58,099 nucleotides of DNA from Saprospiraceae bacterium (GCA_021298575.1 JAJTFM010000020.1:1-58099), one strand, 5' to 3'; positions 25,228-35,753 are shown, numbered from the stretch's first letter. Numbers and translations are program-made. The notes: generated by a model not told the origin, from the letters alone.

Positions 25228-26442
25228 TCAAAGATTGGGTTTGTCGGGTGCGGGCGCGCTGGCGTGATAGTCTGACTGCACCCTTTGGGCGTAATCGTCG
25301 AGCAGCGACAGTATCCGTGCCTCGCTGTCCGACTGTACGATAAGGCCGATGTGGTACGACATGGACTGCATTCGCCAGGCGATTTCGGGATCGTTGAAGT
25401 TGCCGGTATCCGGCCATTCCTGTCGGGTGAGTGAGACGATAATTCCTGCGTGATCGTTCCTGACGGCTGGCAGTTTGTATTCTGTTCCGGTGGCCACTGC
25501 TACTTCGAGTATTGCCCATTCTTTCCACAGGTTAATACCTGAAGAGGCTTCCACCATTTCTGCGAGGTGTGCACCACCCACCCTGGAGGACGTTTCGAGG
25601 AAAACGATTTCACCCGTTTCGTGCACTTTGATAAACTCCGTATGACTGGCGCTGTACATCATACCGAATGCGTGCATGACATCAGCATTGATTTTCAGCA
25701 GCTTCTTGTCGTCGTCGGAGCCGAATGGCACCGTGGCACTCCGGAATATACCGCCGCCGTGTGCTACTTCGAACGGGGTTGACAGATACCGGGAGGCGCG
25801 TGCGAAGATGACCTTACCTCCCAGCGTCAGTGCGTCCACATGATAGACATCGCCCGGTTTGAATTGTTCGACGAGGTACTGGTGTCGCTTGTCGCCCAGC
25901 GAGTTCAGGTGTTCCCACAGTTCTGATTCGCTGTGGACTTTCTTCATGCCCGTTGCCGAGGCCTGTCCGCGCGGCTTGACGATCCACGGTCCCGGGAAAT
26001 TCCGGGTGAATTCGCCTATTTGCTCATCATTGAAGAGCGCGGTGAACCCGGGGACAGGAATTCCGGCATCGCGGGCCTCGATGCGCATGGCCAGTTTATC
26101 GCGGAAGTGATACGCGGTGGTTTGCCCCATACCCGGAATCCGGAAATATTCACGCAGCTGGGCGGCTTTTTCCACATCGAAGTCGTCGAGCGCCACGATG
26201 CGGTCTACACGTTTGCTGCGCATCATCCATGCCATGCCGGCGATGACATCGTCCATATTCCACTCATTCTCCTCATTTTCCTGTATGTAGAAAATTTCAT
26301 CTATGGCATCGGTAGCCCAGGCTTTGTCCTCGTGGCGTTTTGACGTGAGCAGATACACTGTGGCGCCGGCCGATTTCATGCCGCGGAGGAAATCGTTTCC
26401 TTTAAAATAACTTGCTATGCAGAGAAATGATGGTTTTTGCAT
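25228..26442 (-). CDS. ATP-grasp carboxylate-amine ligase-like protein
   Basis: The protein is 404 residues from the ATG at 26442 (MQKPSFLCIASYFKGNDFL); the 26 codons before it are not protein-like. A PreATP-grasp domain (residues ~1-105) is followed by an ATP-grasp core: FRDKLAMRIEARDAGIPVPG, then PWIVKPRGQASATGMKKV (lysine and glycine loop), YLVEQFKPGDVYHVDALTL, and metal site IVFLETSSRVGGAHLAEMV. The family joins a carboxylate to an amine or thiol with ATP. The substrate cannot be read from sequence. It is divergent from DUF5916 with 76 bp between starts. Confidence 0.8.
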   Translation of the reverse strand: MQKPSFLCIASYFKGNDFLRGMKSAGATVYLLTSKRHEDKAWATDAIDEIFYIQENEENEWNMDDVIAGMAWMMRSKRVDRIVALDDFDVEKAAQLREYFRIPGMGQTTAYHFRDKLAMRIEARDAGIPVPGFTALFNDEQIGEFTRNFPGPWIVKPRGQASATGMKKVHSESELWEHLNSLGDKRHQYLVEQFKPGDVYHVDALTLGGKVIFARASRYLSTPFEVAHGGGIFRSATVPFGSDDDKKLLKINADVMHAFGMMYSASHTEFIKVHETGEIVFLETSSRVGGAHLAEMVEASSGINLWKEWAILEVAVATGTEYKLPAVRNDHAGIIVSLTRQEWPDTGNFNDPEIAWRMQSMSYHIGLIVQSDSEARILSLLDDYAQRVQSDYHASAPAPDKPNL

Positions 26443-26518
26443 GACAGACAGAATAATTGACGTTTCTTTGTATTCCCGGCAAATAAAGGGATTAATCTGA
26501 TAACACCTGCTACCCTGC

Positions 26519-28729
26519 ATGAAAAAAACAATATTTATCGCGTTTGTGCTCGTTTCCTCTGTGTCTGTGGCGCAGGATGCAACGATGTTTCAGCCATCTG
26601 CTGTTCGCAGAACACTGCAAAGTACCCGGGCAGAAAAATCTGTGAAGGTTGATGGCTACCTTGACGATACCGAATGGTCGAGAGCTGCGGCAGCCTCTGA
26701 CTTTGTTCAGGTGGAGCCGTTGCAGGGGCAGCCCGCTACACAGGCCACAGAAATCCGCGTGTTGCACGACCGCAACTTCCTGTATTTCGGTATTTTTTCG
26801 AGGGATTCTCTCGGAAAAAAGGCCATTCGGGCTACCGATTTCAAGCGGGATTTCAATTTTATGTCGCACGACCTGATTACCCTTTCCTTCGACGGGTTCA
26901 ATGACAACCGGAATGCCATGGCGCTGGCTGTGAATGCCTATGGCGTACAGCGTGATTTACTTTCTTTCGATGATTTTTATTACGACGTGGACTGGGATGG
27001 TCTCTGGCGCGTACGCACGTCGCGTACCGATACGGGCTGGGTGGCCGAGATTGCTGTGCCCTGGCAGACGCTGCGTTATCCGAAATCGTCGGATTCGCTG
27101 CAGCAGTGGGGTTTCAATATTTACCGCAACCGGCGTCTGACGAACGAGATATCGGCCTTTTCTCCCTTTCCACGTAATGTGAGTTCGCTGCGTATGGCCT
27201 ACTCGGGCTTGCTGACCAATCTGGAGCCGCCTCCGCCCAAACCTAATATTCGTATCAATCCCTATGTGCTTGCCTCCTGGGACCGGTATAAAAACTACAA
27301 TATCGAAAAACCCGAGGACAGCAGTGCCAAGCTGGGCGGAGAGCTTAAATGGGCGGTGAACCCGAATGCCGTGCTTGACCTGACCGTCAATACCGATTTC
27401 GCGCAGGCTGATGCGGATCGGCAGGTGAACAATATCACTCGCTTTTCGGTGCTTTTTCCGGAGAGAAGGCAATTTTTTCTCGAAAATGCCTCCCTTTTCG
27501 GCGTTGGTGGTGGTCCGAAGGGCGATGCCTCGGGTGGATTCATGCGGATTCAGCCATTTTTCAGCCGTCGTATTGGTCTGGATGATGTCGGGAATCCCAT
27601 TCCCATAGATGCGGGAGCCCGTTTTGTACACCGCTCGGGGAAGCGTAATTATGGTGGCATGGCCATGCGTCAGCGCGGGACAGACTTTTCGGATCCGACC
27701 AATTTTTTCATCGGTCGTTTTTCCGAGAACTTCGGAAAGCAGAACCGTCTCGGCGGTATGCTTGCGGTGAAAAATCAGGAATCAGGCACCAATTATACCA
27801 GTGTACTCGACGGATTTGTACGTCTGGGGCAGTTGCATTCCCTGAATGCCATGTTCATGCAAACCACCACAACGGGACAGAACGAAAAGCAGGGCAGCGC
27901 TGGTTACGCGCAGTACTATTTCGACACCAACCAGTGGAGGATATGGTGGACGCAGTCGTTTGTCACCAAAGATTTCGACCCGCAGCTCGGCTTTGTGTCC
28001 AGAAGCGATGTAATCGGAACCACACCGGGTATGATATGGTATTACAGGGGCAACAACCTGCCGATGAAGAAGTATATCCGTGCATTTGAACCCAGTCTGA
28101 ACACAGAGTTTTATCATCAGGCATCCACAGGAAAACTGACGGAGCGAATCATCAATCCGTGGCCTGTTTTTTTCAATTTGCAGAGCGGAGCATACATAGG
28201 ATATGGCACCTATTTCATGTATGAGGGACTCACCGAGTCGTTTACTCCGCTGGGAGTCGAAATTGCAGCCCGGGACTATCACTTTGTCAGGCATCAGATA
28301 ATTGCCAGTACCGATCCGTCGAAGAAACTCAACCTGTTGGCCGATGTGAGCTGGGGGCAGTATTTCAACGGGAGGCTTCTTTCTGCCGATTTGACCCTGC
28401 AGTTTGCGCCTCTGCCGCATATTTCACTGATGGGACGTGTGAATCGTAACCATTTTGATGGAGTGGGAGAGAAGCAGGAGGTCAAGACTGTTGATCTGTT
28501 CAGTATCGAAGGCCGTTTTGCCCTGAATGCCAGACTTCAGCTGATTGCCTTTTACCAGCAGAACACCGATGGCAACTCCAGAAACTACAACATCCGCTTT
28601 TCCTGGGAGTATCAGCCCCTTTCTTTTATGTATATTGTACTCAACAAGCGCGGTTTCGACAATATTTCCGGTATAAGACAGGTTGAAGACCACGCTATCG
28701 GTAAAATCGGCTTCCTTCGTCAGATATAG
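26519..28729 (+). CDS. DUF5916 protein with CBM9-like N-terminal domain
   Basis: This is a 736-residue exported protein with a signal peptide (MKKTIFIAFVLVSSVSVAQ). Residues ~38-210 are a CBM9/DOMON-like domain (VDGYLDDTEWSRAAAASDFV, LYFGIFSRD, DLITLSFDGFNDNRNAM, GWVAEIAVPWQTLRYP). The remaining ~500 residues are the DUF5916 region (DFAQADADRQVNNITRFSVL, FPERRQFFLENASLFGVG), with amphipathic strands to the end that suggest an outer-membrane barrel. The family is widespread in Bacteroidota and of unknown function. It ends 220 bp before the TetR gene. Confidence 0.85.
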   Translation: MKKTIFIAFVLVSSVSVAQDATMFQPSAVRRTLQSTRAEKSVKVDGYLDDTEWSRAAAASDFVQVEPLQGQPATQATEIRVLHDRNFLYFGIFSRDSLGKKAIRATDFKRDFNFMSHDLITLSFDGFNDNRNAMALAVNAYGVQRDLLSFDDFYYDVDWDGLWRVRTSRTDTGWVAEIAVPWQTLRYPKSSDSLQQWGFNIYRNRRLTNEISAFSPFPRNVSSLRMAYSGLLTNLEPPPPKPNIRINPYVLASWDRYKNYNIEKPEDSSAKLGGELKWAVNPNAVLDLTVNTDFAQADADRQVNNITRFSVLFPERRQFFLENASLFGVGGGPKGDASGGFMRIQPFFSRRIGLDDVGNPIPIDAGARFVHRSGKRNYGGMAMRQRGTDFSDPTNFFIGRFSENFGKQNRLGGMLAVKNQESGTNYTSVLDGFVRLGQLHSLNAMFMQTTTTGQNEKQGSAGYAQYYFDTNQWRIWWTQSFVTKDFDPQLGFVSRSDVIGTTPGMIWYYRGNNLPMKKYIRAFEPSLNTEFYHQASTGKLTERIINPWPVFFNLQSGAYIGYGTYFMYEGLTESFTPLGVEIAARDYHFVRHQIIASTDPSKKLNLLADVSWGQYFNGRLLSADLTLQFAPLPHISLMGRVNRNHFDGVGEKQEVKTVDLFSIEGRFALNARLQLIAFYQQNTDGNSRNYNIRFSWEYQPLSFMYIVLNKRGFDNISGIRQVEDHAIGKIGFLRQI

Positions 28730-28899
28730 GGCTGTTACAACTATTTTCTTCTTTTTTTTCTGCATCCTGCGTTTATTGCGGGGATATAGGCCTTTTTTGT
28801 TACAAAAAGATGTTTTCAGGTAATTATTCCGGCTTTCTGTCAGGGGACTTATTTTTCTTCTGACCGTAGAAAAGTGCTGTTTTATTAACACAAAAAAAA

Positions 28900-28935
28900 C
28901 GATGGAAACTTTAAAACTAAAAAACGTTTCCATCG
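28900..28935 (+). promoter_or_regulatory. inverted repeat, likely operator of the efflux operon
   Basis: Perfect 10-bp arms CGATGGAAAC (28900-28909) and GTTTCCATCG (28926-28935) with a 16-bp AT-rich spacer lie 14 bp before the chosen TetR start. The position and symmetry suit autoregulation by the TetR protein. Confidence 0.55.
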
Positions 28936-28949
28936 TTACTTGGATAATT

Positions 28950-29561
28950 ATGTTTACGGAACAACAAAACAAGTGGTTAAGAATAGCCGAGGAGTTATTC
29001 ATGCGCCTTGGTATCAAGAGCGTTACTATGGATGATGTGGCGCGGGAGTTGGGTATTTCCAAGAAAACGCTCTATACTTTTGTTGAAAACAAGGATGATC
29101 TGGTCAGGAAGGTAGTGGAGAGTTACTGTATTCAGAAAAAGAAGGACCACTCGGGGCGATTCAGTTCGGCCGAAAATGCTGTGGAAGAGATGCTGATGGT
29201 AATCACTTCGACTGCCCGCCAGATGGAGCAGATGCGTGCCAATCTGTTGCATGATCTCCAGAAGTACCATCGTGACGTCTGGGTTACACTGAACGAATTC
29301 CGTCGCGGACTTCTTTACGAGGTAGTTCGCACCAATCTGGAGAGAGGTATCAGGGAGGGTTTGTACCGCGATAATTTCAATGTGGACATAGTGACCCGCC
29401 TGCATATTGCCACCAGTTTTCAATTATTGAACGAAGACCTTTTTCCGTTGAACGACTATAGCAAGGATGTACTCTTTCGGGAGTACATGTTCCACTATCT
29501 GCATGGTATTATGTCGGAGAAAGGGCGTCAGTATTTATTGAAAAACGCCCCTGAATTGTAA
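28950..29561 (+). CDS. TetR/AcrR-family regulator of the efflux operon
   Basis: This 203-residue repressor-type protein has an N-terminal HTH (residues ~8-55: RIAEELFMRLGIKSVTMDDV, ARELGISKKTLYTFVENKDD) and a helical ligand-binding domain after it. The ATG at 28950 is preferred to 28902, because the upstream ATG falls inside the inverted repeat and adds 16 residues before the usual start. The gene is first in a four-gene operon (TetR, TolC-like, HlyD-like, RND) with an 18-bp gap to the next. TetR regulators in this place normally repress the pump until a substrate binds. Confidence 0.85.
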   Translation: MFTEQQNKWLRIAEELFMRLGIKSVTMDDVARELGISKKTLYTFVENKDDLVRKVVESYCIQKKKDHSGRFSSAENAVEEMLMVITSTARQMEQMRANLLHDLQKYHRDVWVTLNEFRRGLLYEVVRTNLERGIREGLYRDNFNVDIVTRLHIATSFQLLNEDLFPLNDYSKDVLFREYMFHYLHGIMSEKGRQYLLKNAPEL

Positions 29562-29579
29562 AAGTACTCACTCAAATAT

Positions 29580-31004
29580 ATGCAAAAACTACTTTTTCTC
29601 CTCTTTTTGTCGCTGACTGCCGTGTCGGTTTCAGCCCAGCGCACACTGAGTCTCGACGATTGTGTGCAGTATGCGCTGACCAACCACCCGATGGTCAAAA
29701 CGGCCGAGTTACAGGTTACCGATGCTGTATGGCGTGTCAAGGAAAACCTCGCAACTGGCCTTCCGCAGATTTCCGCCGGGGTTTCATACTCCGGTTTCAT
29801 TCAGCGGGCTGGTCTGCCCTCGTCGGCCATCTCTTTCGGACCGCAGGTTCCACCATCATTTCTCAACGATCTTTCAACGGAGCTGGCTAATCTGCCGCTG
29901 CTCGACGGTGTCATGCGCGGTCTGCTGGGTGGATCCGGCAATGACGACAGCGGGCGGCTGTATTTCGCACCCGTTCATAGTTTATCCGGTGAACTGAAGC
30001 TCACGCAGCTGGTTTTCAACAACTCCTACCTGCTTGGCATCAAAGCTGCCAGATACTACCGCGAGTATGTGGAGCAGGATCTGGCAGCCACCAGGTACAA
30101 GGTAAAGAATCAGGTAACGGATGCCTATATGCCCGCTCTGCTGATTTCTGAAAATCTGGTTGTGCTCGACAAGAATATTGCCAACCTGGAAAAACTGCTT
30201 GCAGACACTCGTGCTATCAACAAGGCCGGCTTTGCAGAACAGCTTGACGTGGATCGCCTTGAGTTCTCCCTCGCCAATCTGCGCACCGAGCGCGACAATC
30301 TGGCGCGCCAGCAGGAAGTTGTGGTCAATGCCCTTAAATTCAATATGGGTATGCCTGTAACCGAGACTATTTCACTCTCCGACAACCTGGATCGTCTGAT
30401 GGCCTTGTATGCCGATGCTGACCTGACCACCCAGTTCGATCCGATGAGTCGTCCGGAATATCTTACACTGCTCAAGGCCCGCCAGTTGAGCCAGATTCAG
30501 GTAGATTTGTTCGGCAAGCCGTGGATGCCTACCGTAGCCGCCTTTGCCCAGTACCAGCCGGGTTATCAGGGAGGATATGGCAGTAGCGATAGCGACAATT
30601 TCAACAACTGGTATTTCATCCCTTCTGCAATCGCCGGTGTGTCAGTCAGTCTCCCTATCTGGGATGGCGGCGGTACCAATGCCCGGAAGCAGCGTGCCAT
30701 GATTACCCTGCAGGGTGTTGAGATTCAGAAGCAGATGCTGGAAAACGCGATGAGCCTTGAACTGGATGCTGCCCGAAAGCAATACCAGAACGCAGCAGAG
30801 CGCAGCAACAGCCGGCAGAAAAATCTGGAACTCGCCCAGCGAATTTACGACACGACCCAGACAAAATACAAGGCCGGAGTTGGCAGCAGTTTCGAAGTTA
30901 CACAGGCAGAGCAGGGACTCTATGCTGCTCAGCAGGCACTCATGAGCGCTCGTTTTGATCTGCTTAACGCCCGACTTGCCATCAAAAAAGCCCTTGGTCA
31001 GTAA
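29580..31004 (+). CDS. TolC-family outer-membrane efflux protein
   Basis: This 474-residue protein has a signal peptide (MQKLLFLLFLSLTAVSVSAQ). Two OEP repeats follow: the first starts LSLDDCVQYALTNHPMVKTA, and the second, after ~residue 290, has long coiled-coil helices (LELDAARKQYQNAAERSNSR, YKAGVGSSFEVTQAEQGLY). Such proteins form a trimeric outer-membrane channel with a periplasmic alpha-barrel. Its partners are the next two genes. Confidence 0.92.
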   Translation: MQKLLFLLFLSLTAVSVSAQRTLSLDDCVQYALTNHPMVKTAELQVTDAVWRVKENLATGLPQISAGVSYSGFIQRAGLPSSAISFGPQVPPSFLNDLSTELANLPLLDGVMRGLLGGSGNDDSGRLYFAPVHSLSGELKLTQLVFNNSYLLGIKAARYYREYVEQDLAATRYKVKNQVTDAYMPALLISENLVVLDKNIANLEKLLADTRAINKAGFAEQLDVDRLEFSLANLRTERDNLARQQEVVVNALKFNMGMPVTETISLSDNLDRLMALYADADLTTQFDPMSRPEYLTLLKARQLSQIQVDLFGKPWMPTVAAFAQYQPGYQGGYGSSDSDNFNNWYFIPSAIAGVSVSLPIWDGGGTNARKQRAMITLQGVEIQKQMLENAMSLELDAARKQYQNAAERSNSRQKNLELAQRIYDTTQTKYKAGVGSSFEVTQAEQGLYAAQQALMSARFDLLNARLAIKKALGQ

Positions 31005-31061
31005 CATTTTTCAACAGGCAGTTAAAAATACTGTCTTTCAAACCATAACCAGCATCTCTTC

Positions 31062-32177
31062 ATGAAAAATATATCTTCTCTCGCCGCTGCCGCATTTTTA
31101 CCGGTTGCACTTTTCATTTCTTCCTGCGGTGGAGGACAGACAGATCCTGCCGCCGAACTGGCCAAACTGAAAGATCAGAAGGCCGGTATTGAGGCGCGTA
31201 TCGTCGAACTTGAAAAGCAGGTGACTCAGCCAGCGCCCAAACAGCTTGCGGTGAGCCTTTCCGAAGTCAAACCCTCTGATTTCAAGCACTATATTGATCT
31301 TCAGGGCAAAGTAGAGGCAACAGAAAGTGTGGTGGCTACCGCCAAAATGCCTGGATCACTCAAAAGAGTGTATGTACAGAACGGCGATAATGTTAAAAAG
31401 GGGCAGTTACTAGCCGAAATTGACAGTGATGTTATGCAGAAAGGTATGGCAGAACTGGAGGGCCAGCTTACCACCGCTACCGATATCTTCAACCGCCAGA
31501 AAGGTCTTTGGGATCAGAAAATTGGTACTGAAGTCGCTTTTATTCAGGCAAAAAATGCCAAGGAGTCGCTGGAACGCAGCATATCCACCATGAAAGAGCA
31601 GATGAACCTCACGAAAATCTATGCACCCACATCGGGAAGCGTGGATGTGGTGATGCTGCGCGCCGGACAGGCCATTGCGCCGGGTATTCCGCTTTGCAAT
31701 ATCGTGAATCTAAGCAATCTAAAGGTGCGTGGCGAGGTAACGGAGGCTTACGCAGCCAAAGTGCGCCAGGGTGATCCGGTACAGATTTACTTTCCTGATC
31801 TTGGCAAGGAGGTTACTTCCCGTGTGAAATTTGTGAGCAAGACGATCAATCCCATGACACGCACGTTTACCGTAGAGTGTTCACTTCCTGCCGGAGAATA
31901 CCGCGCTAACCAGATTGCGGTAATGAAAATCATAGATTACCAGAGGTCCGGTGCCATTGTTATTCCGGTGAACATAATACAGACAGGTGAAAGTGGAGAT
32001 TTCGTTTACGTGGCGGAGAAAACGGGAGAAAATCAGGCCGTTGTGAAAAAAGCTGATATCAAACAGGGTCAGAACTACACCGGCAATGTGGAAGTTCTCA
32101 GTGGCCTGAAGAAAGGCGACTGGCTTATTTCCACCGGTTATCAGGAGGCACAACCCGGGGAAACGGTCAGTTTCTGA
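31062..32177 (+). CDS. RND periplasmic adaptor lipoprotein (HlyD/MFP family)
   Basis: The protein is 371 residues. A lipobox (FISSC, Cys22, followed by GGG) marks a lipoprotein. A short coiled coil (AELAKLKDQKAGIEARIVEL), a split lipoyl half (ATAKMPGSLKRVYVQNGDNV, KKGQLLAEIDSDV), a helical hairpin, then TKIYAPTSGSVDVVMLRAGQ and beta-barrel/MP domains follow. Adaptors join the inner-membrane RND pump to TolC. It is the third gene of the operon and looks intact. Confidence 0.92.
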   Translation: MKNISSLAAAAFLPVALFISSCGGGQTDPAAELAKLKDQKAGIEARIVELEKQVTQPAPKQLAVSLSEVKPSDFKHYIDLQGKVEATESVVATAKMPGSLKRVYVQNGDNVKKGQLLAEIDSDVMQKGMAELEGQLTTATDIFNRQKGLWDQKIGTEVAFIQAKNAKESLERSISTMKEQMNLTKIYAPTSGSVDVVMLRAGQAIAPGIPLCNIVNLSNLKVRGEVTEAYAAKVRQGDPVQIYFPDLGKEVTSRVKFVSKTINPMTRTFTVECSLPAGEYRANQIAVMKIIDYQRSGAIVIPVNIIQTGESGDFVYVAEKTGENQAVVKKADIKQGQNYTGNVEVLSGLKKGDWLISTGYQEAQPGETVSF

Positions 32178-32221
32178 CACCGGGTAACTCTCAAAACCTA
32201 TCACCATTTCACGACAAATAA

Positions 32222-35200
32222 ATGAAAGAGTTCAAACCAACCAGTTGGTCTATAGATAACCGAACCTCGATCTTCATCATTACGGTGATGATTACGCTGG
32301 CCGGTATCATGTCGTACAATGCTCTTCCGAAGGAACAGTTCCCGGATGTAGTTGTACCGACCATTTTTGTCTCCACGATTTACCCCGGCGCCAGCCCGAG
32401 CGACATGGAGCAACTCGTGACGAAACCTATTGAAAAGCAGTTAAAGGGCATCAACGGCGTCAAAAAAATATCGTCCTCTTCTGTTCAGGATTTCTCGAGC
32501 ATCATCGTGGAGTTTAATACGTCGCTTGACGTGGCCTCCTGCAAACAGAAAGTGAAAGATGCCGTGGACAAATCCAAGCGCGATTTGCCCAACGACCTGC
32601 TTCAGGATCCCTCCATCGCAGAACTTGATATCTCTGAAATTCCTATCATGAGTGTCAACGTGGCTGGCGATATGAGTCTTGACAAGCTCAAACAGTACGC
32701 CGACAAGCTCAAGGACCGTATTGAGGAGATGCCTGAAATTACCCGTGTTGATCTGATTGGCGCCCTGGAAAAAGAGGTACAGGTTAACATTGACAAGTAT
32801 AAACTCAATGCGGCCAGCCTCACTTTCCGTGATATCGAGAATGCACTTGCGTACGAGAATATGACTATCTCTGCGGGCAACGTGGATGTTGGCGGCATGA
32901 CCCGGTCTGTATCCATCCGCGGTGACTTCAAGGATCTTGAACAGATAAAAAATATTCTCATTTCATCGCAGTCGGGTGCCCAGATGTTTCTGAAAGATGT
33001 GGCTGAAGTCAAAATGGGCCACAAGGAGCAGGAGAGCTTCAGCCGCCTGAACGCCCGGAATGTCATTTCCCTGAATGTTATCAAGCGCTCCGGTGAAAAC
33101 CTGATCAACGCCTCCGACAATATCAAGGAAGTAGTGGACGAGATGAAGTCCGGTGAATTTCCGTCAAATCTGGATGTAAGCATTACCGGCGATCAAAGCC
33201 GAGCCACCCGCGTCACCCTGCATGACCTCATAAACACCATTATCATCGGATTCATTCTGGTGACTTTCATCCTTATGTTCTTCATGGGCGCTACCGATGC
33301 CATATTCGTGGCTATGTCGGTTCCGCTTTCCATGGCGATTGCCTTCATGGTGCTGCCTGCATTTGGGTACACCCTGAACTTCGTGGTACTCTTTGCCTTC
33401 CTGCTCGCATTGGGTATTGTGGTAGATGACGCCATTGTGGTGATAGAGAACACCCACAGGATTTACCACGACGATAAAAAACTGACCATTGTGCAGGCTG
33501 CCAAGAAGGCTGCCGGGGAAGTATTCCTGCCTGTACTTTCCGGCACAGCCACCACACTGGCACCTTTCGTTCCGCTGGTATTTTGGGATGGTATTTTTGG
33601 AAAGTTCATGGTTTACCTGCCGGTTACCGTCATTATTACCCTGACAGCATCACTTTTGGTGGCCTACATCATCAATCCGGTATTTGCCGTTTGGTTTATG
33701 GGCGATCCGAAGCGTGAGGGCACCGAACTGCCGGCGGAGAAAAAACGTCGCAGGGCTATCTTCGGGTACGCTATCTTCGGTCTTTCCGTACTGTTCTTTT
33801 ACGCCAACAAGAACTTCTTCATGGGCAACCTGCTGCTGACTATCGCAGCGTTTGCGGTCCTGTACAAGTTTGCCCTGGCAAAGGTGGTTTCCAGATTCCA
33901 GGAGTACGGCTGGCCGTCCATACAGCGTGCGTACGCAGGGTTCCTCAATTTTGCACTGAATCATCCGTGGAAAATGCTGACAGGTGTGGTGCTCCTGCTG
34001 GTTTTGTCACTGAGAAAAAAGTGGTGAGTGTCATTGGCGAGAATAACCCCATCGTGGAGTCAGTTATTTCCAATGTGGCACTGGGTGCGTCCGAAGATCG
34101 TTTCGATCGTACCACCACCTCCAACAAGGGTAAGGTAGGTATTGCATTTGTGGAGTTCAGCAAGCGAAATGGTATCAATACACTGGATTATCTTGACCAG
34201 ATTCGGGTAGCCACACAGGGTGCTATTCCCGGCGCCGATATTGTGGTTGATCAGGAACAGGGTGGCCCGCCGCAACCCAAACCGGTTTCTGTAGAAATAC
34301 GGGGCGATGATTTCCGCGATCTGATACGCGTATCGGAAGCTGTAAGGCATTACCTTGACTCTCTGAACATCCCCGGTGTTGAGGAGCTTAACAGCGACCT
34401 GATTGTATCCAAGCCCGAGATCAATATACAAATTGACCGTGAACGTGCCAACCGCGAGGGTATCTCTAGTGCACAAATCGGTTCGGAGTTCAGAACAGCG
34501 ATTCTGGGCAAGGAAGTAACCAAGTTCCGCGATGGAGAAGATGAAATTCCGGTCAATATTCGTTTGAAGGAAGATCAGCGCACCAACATAGATGCCGTAG
34601 AGAACCTGAATATCACTTTCAGGGATATGAACATGGGTGGTGTACTCCGCTCGGTACCGATGGCTGCACTGGCCGACATTCAGTACACCCAGACTTACGG
34701 CGGTATCCGACGCCTGGATCAGTCGCGTATCGTAACTATCTCTTCCAATATCACATCGGAATACCAGCCAAGTCAGAACGAAGTGATTGACCGGGTGAAG
34801 GCATCTATTGCCGCCTATCCGAAGACAGAGGGCGTCACAGTAGGTTTTGCTGGTCAGGATGCCGAAATGAAAGAGTCATTCAGCTTCCTCGGCACCTCGC
34901 TGTTGATTTCCATATTCATTATCCTGCTGATTCTCATTACCCAGTTCAACTCCATTGGAAAAATGATTATCATTATGACGGAAGTAGTGTTCAGTGTAAT
35001 AGGTGTGTTGCTGGGCATGACGATTATGGATATGGATTTCTCGGTGATCATGTCTATGGTGGGTATTGTGGCCCTTTCCGGTATTGTGGTGCGAAACGGT
35101 ATCTTGCTGGTGGAGTACACTGATATTCTCAGGCAGCAGGGAACGCCCACCCGCGAGGCAATCGTGGAGGCCGGTCGTATCCGTATGACGCCGGTATTGC

Positions 35201-35448
35201 TGACGGCTACTGCGGCCATACTCGGACTGATTCCGCTGGCGGTCGGTCTGAATATTGATTTTTACAGCCTGTTTGCCACCGGTGATCCGAAGATTTATCT
35301 GGGTGGCGACTCGGTAGCGTTCTGGGGCCCTCTTTCCTGGACGATTATATTCGGGTTGAGTTTTGCCACATTTATCACTCTGATTATTCTTCCGGTTATG
35401 TACCTGAAGGGTGCCCAGGTGAAGCAATGGTGGCAGAATAAACTGTAA
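32222..35448 (+). pseudogene. RND (AcrB/MdtB-type) efflux pump gene with internal deletion and frameshift
   Basis: The 5' part (32222-34027, 601 codons) holds TM1, the first porter loop, and the TM2-TM6 block with VVDDAIVVIENTHR, ending in LTGVVLLLVLS and then out of frame. The 3' part (in frame from about 34000) restarts at VTEKKVVSVIGENNPIVESV and continues through the second porter loop and the last TM block (SGIVVRNGILLVEYTDILRQ) to 35448. RND pumps have ~40-50 residues between these points (the PN2/PC1 entry after TM7), so about 120-150 bp are missing and the frame is broken. The operon therefore looks unable to make a whole pump unless this is an assembly error. The stop TAA is also the target duplication of MITE copy 2. 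Confidence 0.85.
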
Positions 35449-35599
35449 GAGCTTGTTCAGGATTCTCTCGCCGAGTCAAAAACGGCTGATTTTTCGCCAT
35501 TTTTCACCTTTTTTCAGTTGCGTAGCACAGGCTATGCGCCTTCAAAAATGCAAAAAATCAGCCTGTTTTTGCCAACGGCAGAGAATCCTGAACACGCTC
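35449..35599. mobile_element. MITE-like hairpin element, copy 2 (151 bp)
   Basis: It starts GAGCTTGTTCAGGATTCTCT and ends, inverted, AGAGAATCCTGAACACGCTC. It is flanked by TAA at 35446-35448 (the RND stop codon) and 35600-35602. Long arms fold back on a centre GCGTAGC-ACAG-GCTATGC, where copy 1 has a compensated pair. The element lies inside the operon transcript, before its terminator. Confidence 0.85.
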
Positions 35600-35623
35600 T
35601 AAAGGCTGTCATCCCGGAGCAGG

Positions 35624-35661
35624 AAGGCCGGAGGTCATGATGTGATCTCCGGCCTTTTTTG
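35624..35661 (+). terminator. terminator of the efflux operon
   Basis: AAGGCCGGAG...CTCCGGCCTT with inner TCA/TGA pairing, followed by TTTTTTG. It is separated from the RND stop by the MITE. Confidence 0.8.
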
Positions 35662-35707
35662 TTTTATGCGTTGCGTAAAGAGCATACTACTTGTGTTATT
35701 TTTTTAA

Positions 35708-35753
35708 AAATATCAGATAATTTTTAAAAAAATTCTGAAAATATCCGATATTT
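35708..35753 (+). promoter_or_regulatory. repeated palindrome before the DUF4143 ATPase gene
   Basis: The palindrome AAATATCCGATATTT (35739-35753) ends 5 bp before the ATG. A close relative, AAATATCAGATAATTT, lies about 31 bp upstream. The pair looks like an operator; what binds it is unknown. Confidence 0.4.
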
